This document shows positions 1 through 5,934 of a stretch of DNA of 9,799 nt, one piece after another. Position 1 is the stretch's first letter. Each line of letters starts with the position of its first letter. The stretch is from contig CAJVYO010000044.1 in the NCBI GenBank assembly GCA_913009515.1, positions 1-9,799 of the forward strand. The letters run 5' to 3'. The DNA is from an uncultured Methylococcaceae bacterium. Its GTDB lineage: Bacteria; Pseudomonadota; Gammaproteobacteria; Methylococcales; Methylomonadaceae. Under the pieces are notes generated by a model, which was not told the origin of the DNA, did not search any database, and saw only the letters and a list, made by a program, of their open reading frames with translations. The translations under genes and the position numbers were made by a program.

Positions 1-441
1 TTGATATAAATAATCGAGTGTAAATTGAATACAACTTTCTGCTAAAGCGGTTAAATCGGCTAATGTTTCATCTAGCTCTGACCAATTAGCTAAATCACGC
101 CATGCAATGCGTACCATTTGTTGTTGGCGAAATTGGCGTAATATTTTCATTAAGCCCGCTTCATTATTAAAGGTATAGCTTTTTAATAAATCAGGGTAAT
201 GTTCGCGTATATTTTGCTTAAATAAATGCTCGTTTTCAACAAGATTAAATAATAGCTGCGGATGTCTGGCACAACTTTGAGCAACAAATTCACTGCAAGC
301 AAAGACTTGAGGTAGGCTATTGATGAGTTGAGGATGGTTGGGAAGTGTTAAATTATGCTTTTGCAGGGCATCATTGAAATGCTCTAAGGATAAATTAACG
401 GAGTGGTGTAGGGTGCTAGGTATATTTTCTAAGGAAAACAT
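1..441 (-). CDS. glnE: Bifunctional glutamine synthetase adenylyltransferase/deadenylyltransferase, N-terminal part (cut by window edge)
   Basis: The 147 codons seen here run off the left edge without a stop. GlnE adds AMP to, or removes it from, glutamine synthetase in the cytoplasm, and PII and glutamine tell it which way to act. The call rests on an N-terminal stretch matching my recollection of enterobacterial GlnE: an acidic E-A-G-L-M pattern at residues 93-97, then an R-Q-F-R-Q-Q motif and M-V-R-I-A-W at about 108-113, then a leucine-rich helix. The N-terminal catalytic nucleotidyltransferase motif lies beyond the window, so activity cannot be judged. The start is the first ATG after an in-frame TAA 21 bases upstream. 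Its ribosome binding site is weak, at best an AGAGAA about 10 bases away. deaD lies 101 bp upstream on the same strand, with a large stem-loop between them. Family identity is recalled from memory, not searched. Confidence 0.88.
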   Translation of the reverse strand, partial: MFSLENIPSTLHHSVNLSLEHFNDALQKHNLTLPNHPQLINSLPQVFACSEFVAQSCARHPQLLFNLVENEHLFKQNIREHYPDLLKSYTFNNEAGLMKILRQFRQQQMVRIAWRDLANWSELDETLADLTALAESCIQFTLDYLYQ

Positions 442-475
442 AAGGAGAATTTCTCTGGGTTAATGAGGATTGAAT

Positions 476-532
476 AACCACAGAAATCACAAGAAATACA
501 GCAATCTGTTGATTACTGTATTTTCTGTGGTT
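476..532 (-). terminator. Large imperfect stem-loop between deaD and glnE
   Basis: A perfect 11-bp outer stem (476-486 with 522-532) encloses an 11-bp inner stem (496-506 with 511-521) with a TGTT loop. Nine unpaired bases (487-495) bulge from one arm. The single inner mismatch is C/A read on the plus strand but becomes a G-U pair in RNA from the minus strand, which suits a structure at the 3' end of the deaD transcript. It starts 11 bp after the deaD stop. There is no U-run after the stem, so it is not a textbook intrinsic terminator. It could instead be an RNA-stabilising 3' stem or a dispersed palindromic repeat. Confidence 0.45.
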
Positions 533-542
533 GAGCTTGTTT

Positions 543-2333
543 TTAACTATCTTTACGCGAGCTACGACGTGGCTTACGACTAGATTTATCACTACCACGA
601 TGACGTTTACCACCGCCATCATTGCGACGTGACTGTGTTTTTTCTTGTCTCGGCGGTACTTCGCCTTCTTTAGCTGGTGTAATCTCTAATTTTTGTCCTG
701 CAACATGCACTGACTTTAAGCCTTTAAAAACTTCATCAGGCATACCTTTAGGTAAATCAACGACGCTAAAATCAGCGTGCATATCAATTTGTCCTATTTC
801 CTTACCACTTAAGCCGGCTTCATTAGCAATAGCACCCACGATATTTCCTGGTTTCGCCCCATGGTCTTTACCGACTTCAATGCGGTAACGTTGCATAGTT
901 TCGTTTAAAGCGGCACCGCCTTTACGTCTAGGGCTTCTATCACGATCACCATCGCGACCACGAGATCTATCACGATCACGTCTGCTATTGTCATCTTTCA
1001 CTTTAGGGGCTTTTTTCATTAATAAAGGCTCATCACCTTGTACTAATTTAGCTAACGCTGCAGCGACTTCTATTGCTGGAATATCATGTTCGGTTTCGTA
1101 CTGCTCAATGATTTTGGTATAAAATTCTAATGAGTCATTAGCCAGTGTATCAGTAATTTTTTGTTTAAAACGACTCACACGTTTATCGTTAATCATTTCG
1201 GTTGACGGTAATTCCATCAATTCAATGCGTTGTTTGGTAGCACGTTCAATGGCACTTAACATGCGTTTTTCGCGTGGTGCAACAAATAAAATCGCATCAC
1301 CTTCACGACCTGCACGACCTGTACGTCCGATACGATGTACATAAGCTTCAGTATCGTAAGGAATATCATAGTTTACAACATGACTGATACGTGGCACATC
1401 AAGTCCACGAGCGGCAACATCAGTGGCAATTAAAATATCAAGTTGACCATTTTTTAATTTTTGAATAGTGCGTTCACGTTGATTTTGAGCTAAATCACCA
1501 TTAATAGCCGCCGCTGAAAAGCCACGCGCTTCTAATTTTTCGGCTAATTCAACGGTGGTATTTTTAGTTCTCACGAAAATAATCATGCCGTCGAAGGTTT
1601 CAGCTTCTAAAATACGGGTTAAGGCATCTAATTTATGCGCACCACTCACCGTCCAATAACGCTGTCTAATAGTCTCAGCAGTCGTTGTTTTAACTTTAAT
1701 CGTAACGTGTTCTGGATTTTTTAGATAATTATTCGCAATACGACGAATTTGCGTCGGCATCGTTGCTGAAAATAATGCAATTTGGCTTTCTGGAATTTGA
1801 TCCAATACCCATTCAACATCATCGATAAAACCCATGCGTAACATTTCATCGGCTTCATCCAAAACTAGGCATTTTAAATTACTTAATTTTAACGTACCTT
1901 TACGCATATGGTCCATCACACGCCCAGGTGTTCCTACTACAACATGCACGCCACGACGTAACATGCGTAATTGACCTGAATAATCTTGACCACCATAAAT
2001 AGGAGCAACATGAAAGCCTTTCATGTGCTTAGCATATTTTTGAAAGGCTTCAGCGACTTGAATCGCTAATTCACGTGTGGGGGCTAAGACTAAAACTTGA
2101 GGGTCTTTTTGGCTTAAATCTAATTTTGATAACAGTGGTAATGCAAAGGCCGCAGTTTTACCTGTTCCTGTTTGTGCTTGCCCCAGTACGTCCCGGCCGT
2201 CCATAACTAATGGAATAGTGAGTGCTTGAATAGGAGAAGGGGTTTCATAACCGACTTCATCCAGCCCTGTCATTAACGGCTGAATAAGGTTTAAATCTGC
2301 AAAGGTTATGGGTGACGATACGTCTGAGGTCAT
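543..2333 (-). CDS. deaD: DEAD-box ATP-dependent RNA helicase DeaD/CsdA
   Basis: A 596-residue cytoplasmic RNA helicase that unwinds structured RNA, with family roles in ribosome assembly, mRNA decay and cold adaptation. All core motifs are intact: Q-motif F11 to Q36, Walker A AQTGTGKT at 53-60, PTRELA 85-90, TPGR 135-138, DEAD 159-162, SAT 189-191, ARGLD 308-312 and HRIGRTGRAGR 333-343. A helical region about 385-435 follows, then a basic Arg/Asp-rich linker (450-471). A DbpA-type RNA-binding domain spans about 482-553, followed by a Lys/Arg/Ser-rich tail. The domain order and length match DeaD/CsdA rather than RhlE, RhlB or SrmB, which lack the DbpA-type domain. The start is supported by AGGAAA about 8 bases upstream. 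tRNA-Ser lies upstream and glnE downstream on the same strand. A short leader stem-loop could affect expression, but no cold-shock element can be named. Confidence 0.96.
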   Translation of the reverse strand: MTSDVSSPITFADLNLIQPLMTGLDEVGYETPSPIQALTIPLVMDGRDVLGQAQTGTGKTAAFALPLLSKLDLSQKDPQVLVLAPTRELAIQVAEAFQKYAKHMKGFHVAPIYGGQDYSGQLRMLRRGVHVVVGTPGRVMDHMRKGTLKLSNLKCLVLDEADEMLRMGFIDDVEWVLDQIPESQIALFSATMPTQIRRIANNYLKNPEHVTIKVKTTTAETIRQRYWTVSGAHKLDALTRILEAETFDGMIIFVRTKNTTVELAEKLEARGFSAAAINGDLAQNQRERTIQKLKNGQLDILIATDVAARGLDVPRISHVVNYDIPYDTEAYVHRIGRTGRAGREGDAILFVAPREKRMLSAIERATKQRIELMELPSTEMINDKRVSRFKQKITDTLANDSLEFYTKIIEQYETEHDIPAIEVAAALAKLVQGDEPLLMKKAPKVKDDNSRRDRDRSRGRDGDRDRSPRRKGGAALNETMQRYRIEVGKDHGAKPGNIVGAIANEAGLSGKEIGQIDMHADFSVVDLPKGMPDEVFKGLKSVHVAGQKLEITPAKEGEVPPRQEKTQSRRNDGGGKRHRGSDKSSRKPRRSSRKDS

Positions 2334-2353
2334 TAAGCGTTTCCTGCTAGCTT

Positions 2354-2380
2354 AGTGGTGAATTAAAGTTAAACACCACT
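2354..2380 (-). promoter_or_regulatory. Stem-loop in the deaD 5' leader
   Basis: A perfect 7-bp inverted repeat (AGTGGTG at 2354-2360 with CACCACT at 2374-2380) around a 13-base AT-rich loop. It lies 20 bp upstream of the deaD ATG, just outside the ribosome binding site. It may be a leader hairpin or an operator. DeaD-family genes are often regulated through their leaders, but nothing here shows which mechanism applies. I could not assign a convincing promoter for deaD in 2381-2475. Confidence 0.3.
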
Positions 2381-2530
2381 GAATTTTAAAAAATAAATAT
2401 TTCCTATAATACCTTACCTATCGGTTTTATGCCCGTATTATTTCATATAAATCATTAAGCTAAGGGAGTGCTGTTATGATTTTGATAGGGGAAATAAACG
2501 TAAGAATAGATTTTATATTAGAGGATAGTA

Positions 2531-2618
2531 TGGCGGAGAGCGAGGGATTCGAACCCTCGATACGTTACCGTATACACACTTTCCAGGCGTGCGCCTTCGG
2601 CCACTCGGCCAGCTCTCC
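2531..2618 (-). tRNA. tRNA-Ser (anticodon GGA)
   Basis: An 88-base serine tRNA read on the minus strand. The acceptor stem GGAGAGC pairs perfectly with GCTCTCC and is followed by discriminator G and an encoded CCA. The D-arm region contains CTGGCCGAGTGG. The anticodon loop CTGGAAA gives anticodon GGA, reading UCC and UCU codons. A long variable arm around GTATACGGTAACGTAT marks a class II tRNA of the serine type. The T-arm carries GGTTCGAATCC. A sigma70-like promoter lies upstream at 2658-2686. No clear terminator is seen downstream. Confidence 0.97.
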
Positions 2619-2625
2619 ATTATTT

Positions 2626-2653
2626 GGTTGTTCAAGAGGGTTCTTAAACAACC
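2626..2653 (-). other. 12-bp stem-loop in the tRNA-Ser precursor leader
   Basis: GGTTGTTCAAGA (2626-2637) pairs with TCTTAAACAACC (2642-2653) through 12 positions around a 4-base loop. The single mismatch becomes G-U in minus-strand RNA. If the promoter at 2658-2686 is used, transcription would start near 2651, so the stem would form the very 5' end of the tRNA precursor, upstream of the RNase P site. It could alternatively be a 3' stem of the upstream porin transcript, but no U-run follows. Confidence 0.45.
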
Positions 2654-2657
2654 GAAT

Positions 2658-2686
2658 ATAATAAAGTATTTAGAGTTTAATTGCAA
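2658..2686 (-). promoter_or_regulatory. Sigma70-type promoter for tRNA-Ser
   Basis: On the minus strand, a -35 element TTGCAA (2686-2681) and a -10 element TATTAT (2663-2658) are separated by exactly 17 bp. This matches the consensus at four of six and five of six positions. The predicted start near 2651 lies about 33 bases before the mature tRNA 5' end. Spacing and position support it; transcription is inferred. Confidence 0.55.
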
Positions 2687-2724
2687 ATGTTAATAAAGTT
2701 GCTTTATCAATTAAAACGATAAGA

Positions 2725-2749
2725 CCCGGTCTCTTTAGGGCGGGGAGGG
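2725..2749. other. GC-rich stem-loop downstream of the porin gene
   Basis: In an otherwise AT-rich spacer, CCCGGTC (2725-2731) and GGGCGGG (2738-2744) can pair around a TCTTTA loop, with one G-G mismatch and one G-U pair on the plus strand. GAGGG and TATCAAT follow. It sits about 36-56 bp past the porin stop, so a porin terminator is the simplest reading; on that strand a moderately T-rich stretch follows. The look of a GC stem with a TTTAG loop followed by GAGGG and TCAA also recalls right ends of IS200/IS605 elements, but no transposase or TnpB gene is present. Confidence 0.4.
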
Positions 2750-2780
2750 TATCAATATGGGAATCGAGAAATATTTTATA

Positions 2781-3938
2781 TTAAAAAGTAACGATCATAT
2801 CCATTGCAAGTGAAATTTGTGAATCTTCACTGTCGCCGTTGAATACTTTTTCATCAGCTAAATCTACACGAAATTCAGGGCGTAATTTAAACCATGATAC
2901 AGGGCTATAGTTTACACCCACTGAAATAGCACCATAATTTGCACCTCTGTTACCTACACGTGTTGCCCCTTTATCATTAAACCATTCGCCACGTAAACCA
3001 ATACCAAATTGGTCGGTGAGATCAAAGGTTAAATATTGGTTAACACCAAACCAATCGCCGTTGCCTTCTTGAACACCATAATCATGTTGAAACACATAGT
3101 GAATTTTGTCGGAAAAATCATGAGTAGCGACTACGCTATACATGGTTTGATTAATGCTTGGGCCAACATCAGACATATCGCCTGAAATAAGTTGTACCGT
3201 GACACTAGTCGCTTCATTATCACTGGTCCAGCTACCACCCCCTAGGAAATTCCATGCACCACCATTAGTGGTTGCATTGTCCCAGCCAAGTACGGTTCCA
3301 CCATTGATAGAGAAATTATCATTAATATCGTAGCTAAATAACGCACCCGTATGAGTAAAAGGTTCTGCGTAAAGCATGGTGTAAGCATGTGAATAGAAAA
3401 AATTATCTGGTGAGGTAACCACTTCATAACCAATAGTGGTATAAAAATGCCCTAATTTAGCAGTGATACCATTACCAATGGGTGCATAGATTTCAGCGTA
3501 TAATTGGGGCATAGAAATATCGTAATAGCTACCCGAACCTTTTTTTGGTGACCAATTTTGATCCCAACCTGCTGCTGAAGTATTGTCTGCATCAGTTCCG
3601 TACATAAAATCCATACGTCCCCCTATATCCCATTTACCACTTTCAGTATCAAGTGCTTTTTCGATATAGAAGTTTAATTGATTAAACATAAATTCATTAT
3701 TACGATCATTAAAAGATAAAGGTGCGTTATCGTGATCTTTGCGATTATGTGAGGCATAAGTGACACCGGCTGAAGCCCACATACCCACTTCAAGCCCCAT
3801 ATCTTTTAAAGGCGCTGTTTCATTAATATTAACGCCTGATAGGCTTTCAATTAAGCCGTTATCGGCATTTGCTTGGAAGGATGCAAAAATGACTGCACTT
3901 AAGAAGGTTCGTTTTAAAAGTATTTTTTTAGTCATCAT
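2781..3938 (-). CDS. Outer-membrane beta-barrel porin, BBP2/OmpL-like (former DUF1597 type)
   Basis: A 385-residue predicted outer-membrane barrel. Residues 1-25 form a signal peptide: K4, K5, K9 and R10, then a hydrophobic core, ending in the A-N-A cleavage site before D26. The mature part is rich in alternating aromatic and glycine beta-strand patterns. The last residue is phenylalanine (F385), as expected for BAM-assembled barrels. The segment GHFYTTIGYE (163-172) followed by P-D-N-F-F-Y-S-H and Y-A-E-P-F-T-H-T-G is characteristic, as I recall it, of the BBP2 porin family. Substrate cannot be inferred. Two adjacent ATGs (3938 and 3935) compete as start, and neither has a clear Shine-Dalgarno sequence. 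A TATAAT lies only 12 bases before the first ATG on the coding strand, too close for a usual leader and without a -35. sulP lies upstream on the same strand, 332 bp away, so the two are probably separate transcripts. Confidence 0.82.
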   Translation of the reverse strand: MMTKKILLKRTFLSAVIFASFQANADNGLIESLSGVNINETAPLKDMGLEVGMWASAGVTYASHNRKDHDNAPLSFNDRNNEFMFNQLNFYIEKALDTESGKWDIGGRMDFMYGTDADNTSAAGWDQNWSPKKGSGSYYDISMPQLYAEIYAPIGNGITAKLGHFYTTIGYEVVTSPDNFFYSHAYTMLYAEPFTHTGALFSYDINDNFSINGGTVLGWDNATTNGGAWNFLGGGSWTSDNEATSVTVQLISGDMSDVGPSINQTMYSVVATHDFSDKIHYVFQHDYGVQEGNGDWFGVNQYLTFDLTDQFGIGLRGEWFNDKGATRVGNRGANYGAISVGVNYSPVSWFKLRPEFRVDLADEKVFNGDSEDSQISLAMDMIVTF

Positions 3939-4228
3939 GGGTATTTATTATTATAGTTGTTAAAAGTATTTGAATTTGTTAATACGCCCTGTAATAAAGC
4001 GTATTTTGTTTTGAATAAAGCAATATAAATGCCTAATAATTTAACTTGTTATTAATCAATTATTTATCTTGTTTATAAGGTTTTAATCGATGCAGTTAGC
4101 AATAGATATTTGATTTGCGCACTATTAAAGTGCATGTTGAATGCTATTTTTATCATCTATAGGTTGAATTGTCATAAATGATGACTGTTTGATATTGTTT
4201 TGTACTGTATTGCACCAATGTGGGTCAT
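3939..4228. other. AT-rich intergenic region upstream of the porin
   Basis: No coding potential is seen in any frame. It holds a 7-bp dyad, AATACGC (3981-3987) with GCGTATT (3999-4005), which could be an operator for the porin. Smaller dyads are GCACT/AGTGC near 4119-4133 and GTCAT/ATGAC near 4171-4186. The porin promoter must lie here, but no pair of -35 and -10 elements stands out. One weak candidate on the minus strand is TTGCTA followed 18-19 bp later by TTATAAA (around 4100-4070). Confidence 0.4.
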
Positions 4229-4258
4229 GACCTTATTAAAATAAGCTTTAATAAGGTC
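4229..4258 (-). terminator. Perfect 12-bp stem-loop after sulP
   Basis: GACCTTATTAAA (4229-4240) is perfectly complementary to TTTAATAAGGTC (4247-4258) with a 6-base loop. It lies 12 bp past the sulP stop, a usual position for a transcript end. A U-run after the stem is lacking, so it may be a weak or factor-assisted terminator or a 3' stabilising stem. Confidence 0.55.
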
Positions 4259-4270
4259 GCTAAACGTTGC

Positions 4271-5764
4271 TTAATGTCCGCCCATAACTTTTTCGATGTC
4301 TTCTGGGCTATCATGCACACCAAAACGGTCAATAATGGTGGCACTGGCTTCATTTAAGCCCATAATATTAACTTCGGCTCCTTCGCGGCGAAATTTAATT
4401 ACCACTTTATCTAGTGCATCAACCGCTGATAAATCCCAAAAGTGAGCCTGACTGACATCAATAATAATATGTTTAATACCTTCTTCTATATTAAATAATT
4501 GGGTGAATTTTTGAGCAGAATTAAAAAATACTTGTCCATGCACCGTGTAAGTATGGGTGTTGTTTTCAGTGTTAATATCTGAATCAATATACATAAAATG
4601 CGCAATTTTATTCGCAAAGAATAAAGAGGCGAGTAATACGCCAACAAAAACACCGTAAGCTAAATTATGCGTCCATAAAACAATGGTAACAGTCATAATC
4701 ATCACCACATTGGCTGACAGGGGATGAGATTTTAAGTTGATAATTGAATCCCAGCTAAAGGTACCGATAGAAACCATAATCATCACTGAAACCAGTGCCG
4801 CCATGGGGATATAAGACAGCCATTCGCTAAGAAAAACCACCATAATCAATAAAAATATGCCAGCAACCAGTGTGGATAATCGTCCGCGACCTCCTGATTT
4901 AACATTAATTACTGATTGACCAATCATGGCACAGCCAGCCATACCGCCTAGTAAGCCCGCTCCGATATTAGCAAAGCCTTGGCCTTTACATTCACGACTT
5001 TTATCGCTGGTGGTGTAGGTCATATCATCGACAATGGTGGCAGTCATTAGGGATTCTAATAAACCAACGATTGCCATAGCCGCTGAATAAGGAAAGATAA
5101 TTTCTAATGTTTCATAGGTTAGTGGAACTTCAGGCCATAGAAAAATAGGTAAGGTATCAGGTAAGTCGCCCATATCACCAACGGTACGAATATCTAAGCC
5201 TAAATAAATAGAGATGGCGGTCAAACCTAGAATACAGACCAGAGGTGAGGGTATCATTTTTCCTATAACCGGAAAATAAGGAAATAAATAAATAATGCCT
5301 AGGCCACCTGCGGTCATCGCATAAACGTGCCAAGTGACATTGGTTAGCTCGGGGAGTTGTGCCATAAAAATAAGTATGGCGAGGGCATTTACAAAGCCCG
5401 TCATTACTGAGCGAGCCACAAAGCTCATTAATTTTCCGAGCTGTAAGTAACCGGCAATAATTTGTAAGACACCCGTAAGGATACTGGCAGCAAGTAGATA
5501 TTGTAATCCATAGTCTTTTACTAACGTGACCATTAATAAGGCCATTGCCCCGGTCGCGGCACTAATCATTGCGGGACGACCGCCTAAAAACGCGGTGATA
5601 ACGGCAATACAAAAAGAAGCATAGAGTCCGACTTTGGGATCAACACCGGCAATAATAGAAAAAGCAATGGCTTCAGGGATAAGTGCAAGTGCGACAACAG
5701 TGCCTGAGAGGATATCGCCTCGGATATTACCGAGCCAGTCTTGTTTGGTAGAAAGTAAAAGCAT
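4271..5764 (-). CDS. SulP/SLC26-family inorganic anion transporter with STAS domain
   Basis: A 497-residue inner-membrane carrier. The SulP signature is at the N-terminus: A-L-I-P-E-A-I-A-F-S (27-36), then G-V-D-P and G-L-Y-A. About ten to twelve hydrophobic spans follow, up to about residue 390. A cytoplasmic STAS domain spans about 405-485, with a D-V-S strand (436-438) and the helix-start segment F-W-D-L-S-A-V-D-A-L-D (442-452). Family members move sulfate, bicarbonate or other anions, usually as symporters with sodium or protons. Substrate cannot be told from sequence, and BicA-type bicarbonate uptake is one possibility among several. The protein is somewhat shorter than 550-600-residue relatives, but both domains look complete. 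The start ATG has AAGG about 6 bases upstream. It is transcribed divergently from glnK across a 170-bp region. A perfect stem-loop follows its stop. Confidence 0.92.
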   Translation of the reverse strand: MLLLSTKQDWLGNIRGDILSGTVVALALIPEAIAFSIIAGVDPKVGLYASFCIAVITAFLGGRPAMISAATGAMALLMVTLVKDYGLQYLLAASILTGVLQIIAGYLQLGKLMSFVARSVMTGFVNALAILIFMAQLPELTNVTWHVYAMTAGGLGIIYLFPYFPVIGKMIPSPLVCILGLTAISIYLGLDIRTVGDMGDLPDTLPIFLWPEVPLTYETLEIIFPYSAAMAIVGLLESLMTATIVDDMTYTTSDKSRECKGQGFANIGAGLLGGMAGCAMIGQSVINVKSGGRGRLSTLVAGIFLLIMVVFLSEWLSYIPMAALVSVMIMVSIGTFSWDSIINLKSHPLSANVVMIMTVTIVLWTHNLAYGVFVGVLLASLFFANKIAHFMYIDSDINTENNTHTYTVHGQVFFNSAQKFTQLFNIEEGIKHIIIDVSQAHFWDLSAVDALDKVVIKFRREGAEVNIMGLNEASATIIDRFGVHDSPEDIEKVMGGH

Positions 5765-5815
5765 GAAAACCTTAAAATTAAAGAAAATAGAAAGAAGTAA
5801 AAAAAGAGGCTTATG

Positions 5816-5830
5816 ATAACAAGCTGTTAT
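5816..5830. promoter_or_regulatory. 15-bp dyad in the sulP-glnK divergent region
   Basis: ATAACA (5816-5821) and TGTTAT (5825-5830) form a perfect 6-bp inverted repeat with a 3-base spacer. It lies 52 bp from the sulP start and 105 bp from the glnK start, a suitable place for an operator shared by the two divergent units. On the minus strand a run of seven T follows about 10 bases after the dyad. No regulator can be assigned. Confidence 0.3.
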
Positions 5831-5868
5831 ATTTTTAGGTTATTTTATTTGCGTGCAAGTAGTATAAA

Positions 5869-5874
5869 TATAAT
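5869..5874 (+). promoter_or_regulatory. Candidate -10 box for glnK-amtB
   Basis: A perfect TATAAT lies 60 bp upstream of the glnK ATG and would start transcription near 5881. No good -35 is correctly spaced: TTGCGT at 5849-5854 is only 14 bp away. Activator-dependent use is possible. A sigma54 site, common before glnK-amtB, is not clear: the best match is a GG-N11-GC at 5838-5852, one base longer than the functional GG-N10-GC. Confidence 0.35.
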
Positions 5875-5880
5875 AGCGTT

Positions 5881-5912
5881 AGGCTTTTGTGTAAAATAGC
5901 CTTTTATTTTTT
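5881..5912 (+). promoter_or_regulatory. Terminator-like hairpin in the glnK leader
   Basis: AGGCT (5881-5885) pairs with AGCCT (5898-5902). The stem extends by three T-A pairs past a single bulged T, giving a 5-base loop. A T-rich run continues to 5912. This has the shape of a small intrinsic terminator, and it lies between the candidate promoter and the glnK start. It could attenuate, or could simply be a 5' stem if transcription starts near 5881. Confidence 0.35.
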
Positions 5913-5934
5913 AATAAATCTGAGAGTCAAGTTG

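Noticed and set aside
416..622. Minus-strand 68-codon frame overlapping the deaD end and the stem-loop
   Set aside because: It overlaps the end of deaD and the glnE start in another frame, is low-complexity hydrophobic (V/I-rich), and gains nothing over the two real genes.
622..888. Plus-strand 88-codon frame inside deaD
   Set aside because: It is a shadow of the well-supported deaD C-terminal domain on the opposite strand.
2476..2661. Plus-strand 61-codon frame with a good-looking GGGAG ribosome binding site
   Set aside because: It runs antisense through the whole tRNA-Ser gene. The encoded A-E-S-E-G-F-E-P-S peptide is the usual artefact of translating a tRNA on the wrong strand.
3950..3955. 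TATAAT on the porin coding strand 12 bases before its ATG
   Set aside because: It would leave a leader of only about five bases and has no matching -35, and AT-rich sequence produces such hexamers by chance.
5634..5816. Plus-strand 60-codon frame over the sulP start
   Set aside because: It is antisense to the conserved SulP signature and has a lysine-rich tail from an AT-rich spacer, so it is a shadow frame.
5838..5852. Possible sigma54 promoter GG...GC before glnK
   Set aside because: The spacing is 11 bases instead of the required 10, and the flanking bases do not match the consensus.
5887..5934. TTG-initiated 16-residue extension of GlnK
   Set aside because: PII proteins are 112 residues long and begin at the M-K-L-I-T sequence. 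The extension overlaps the leader hairpin and T-run.
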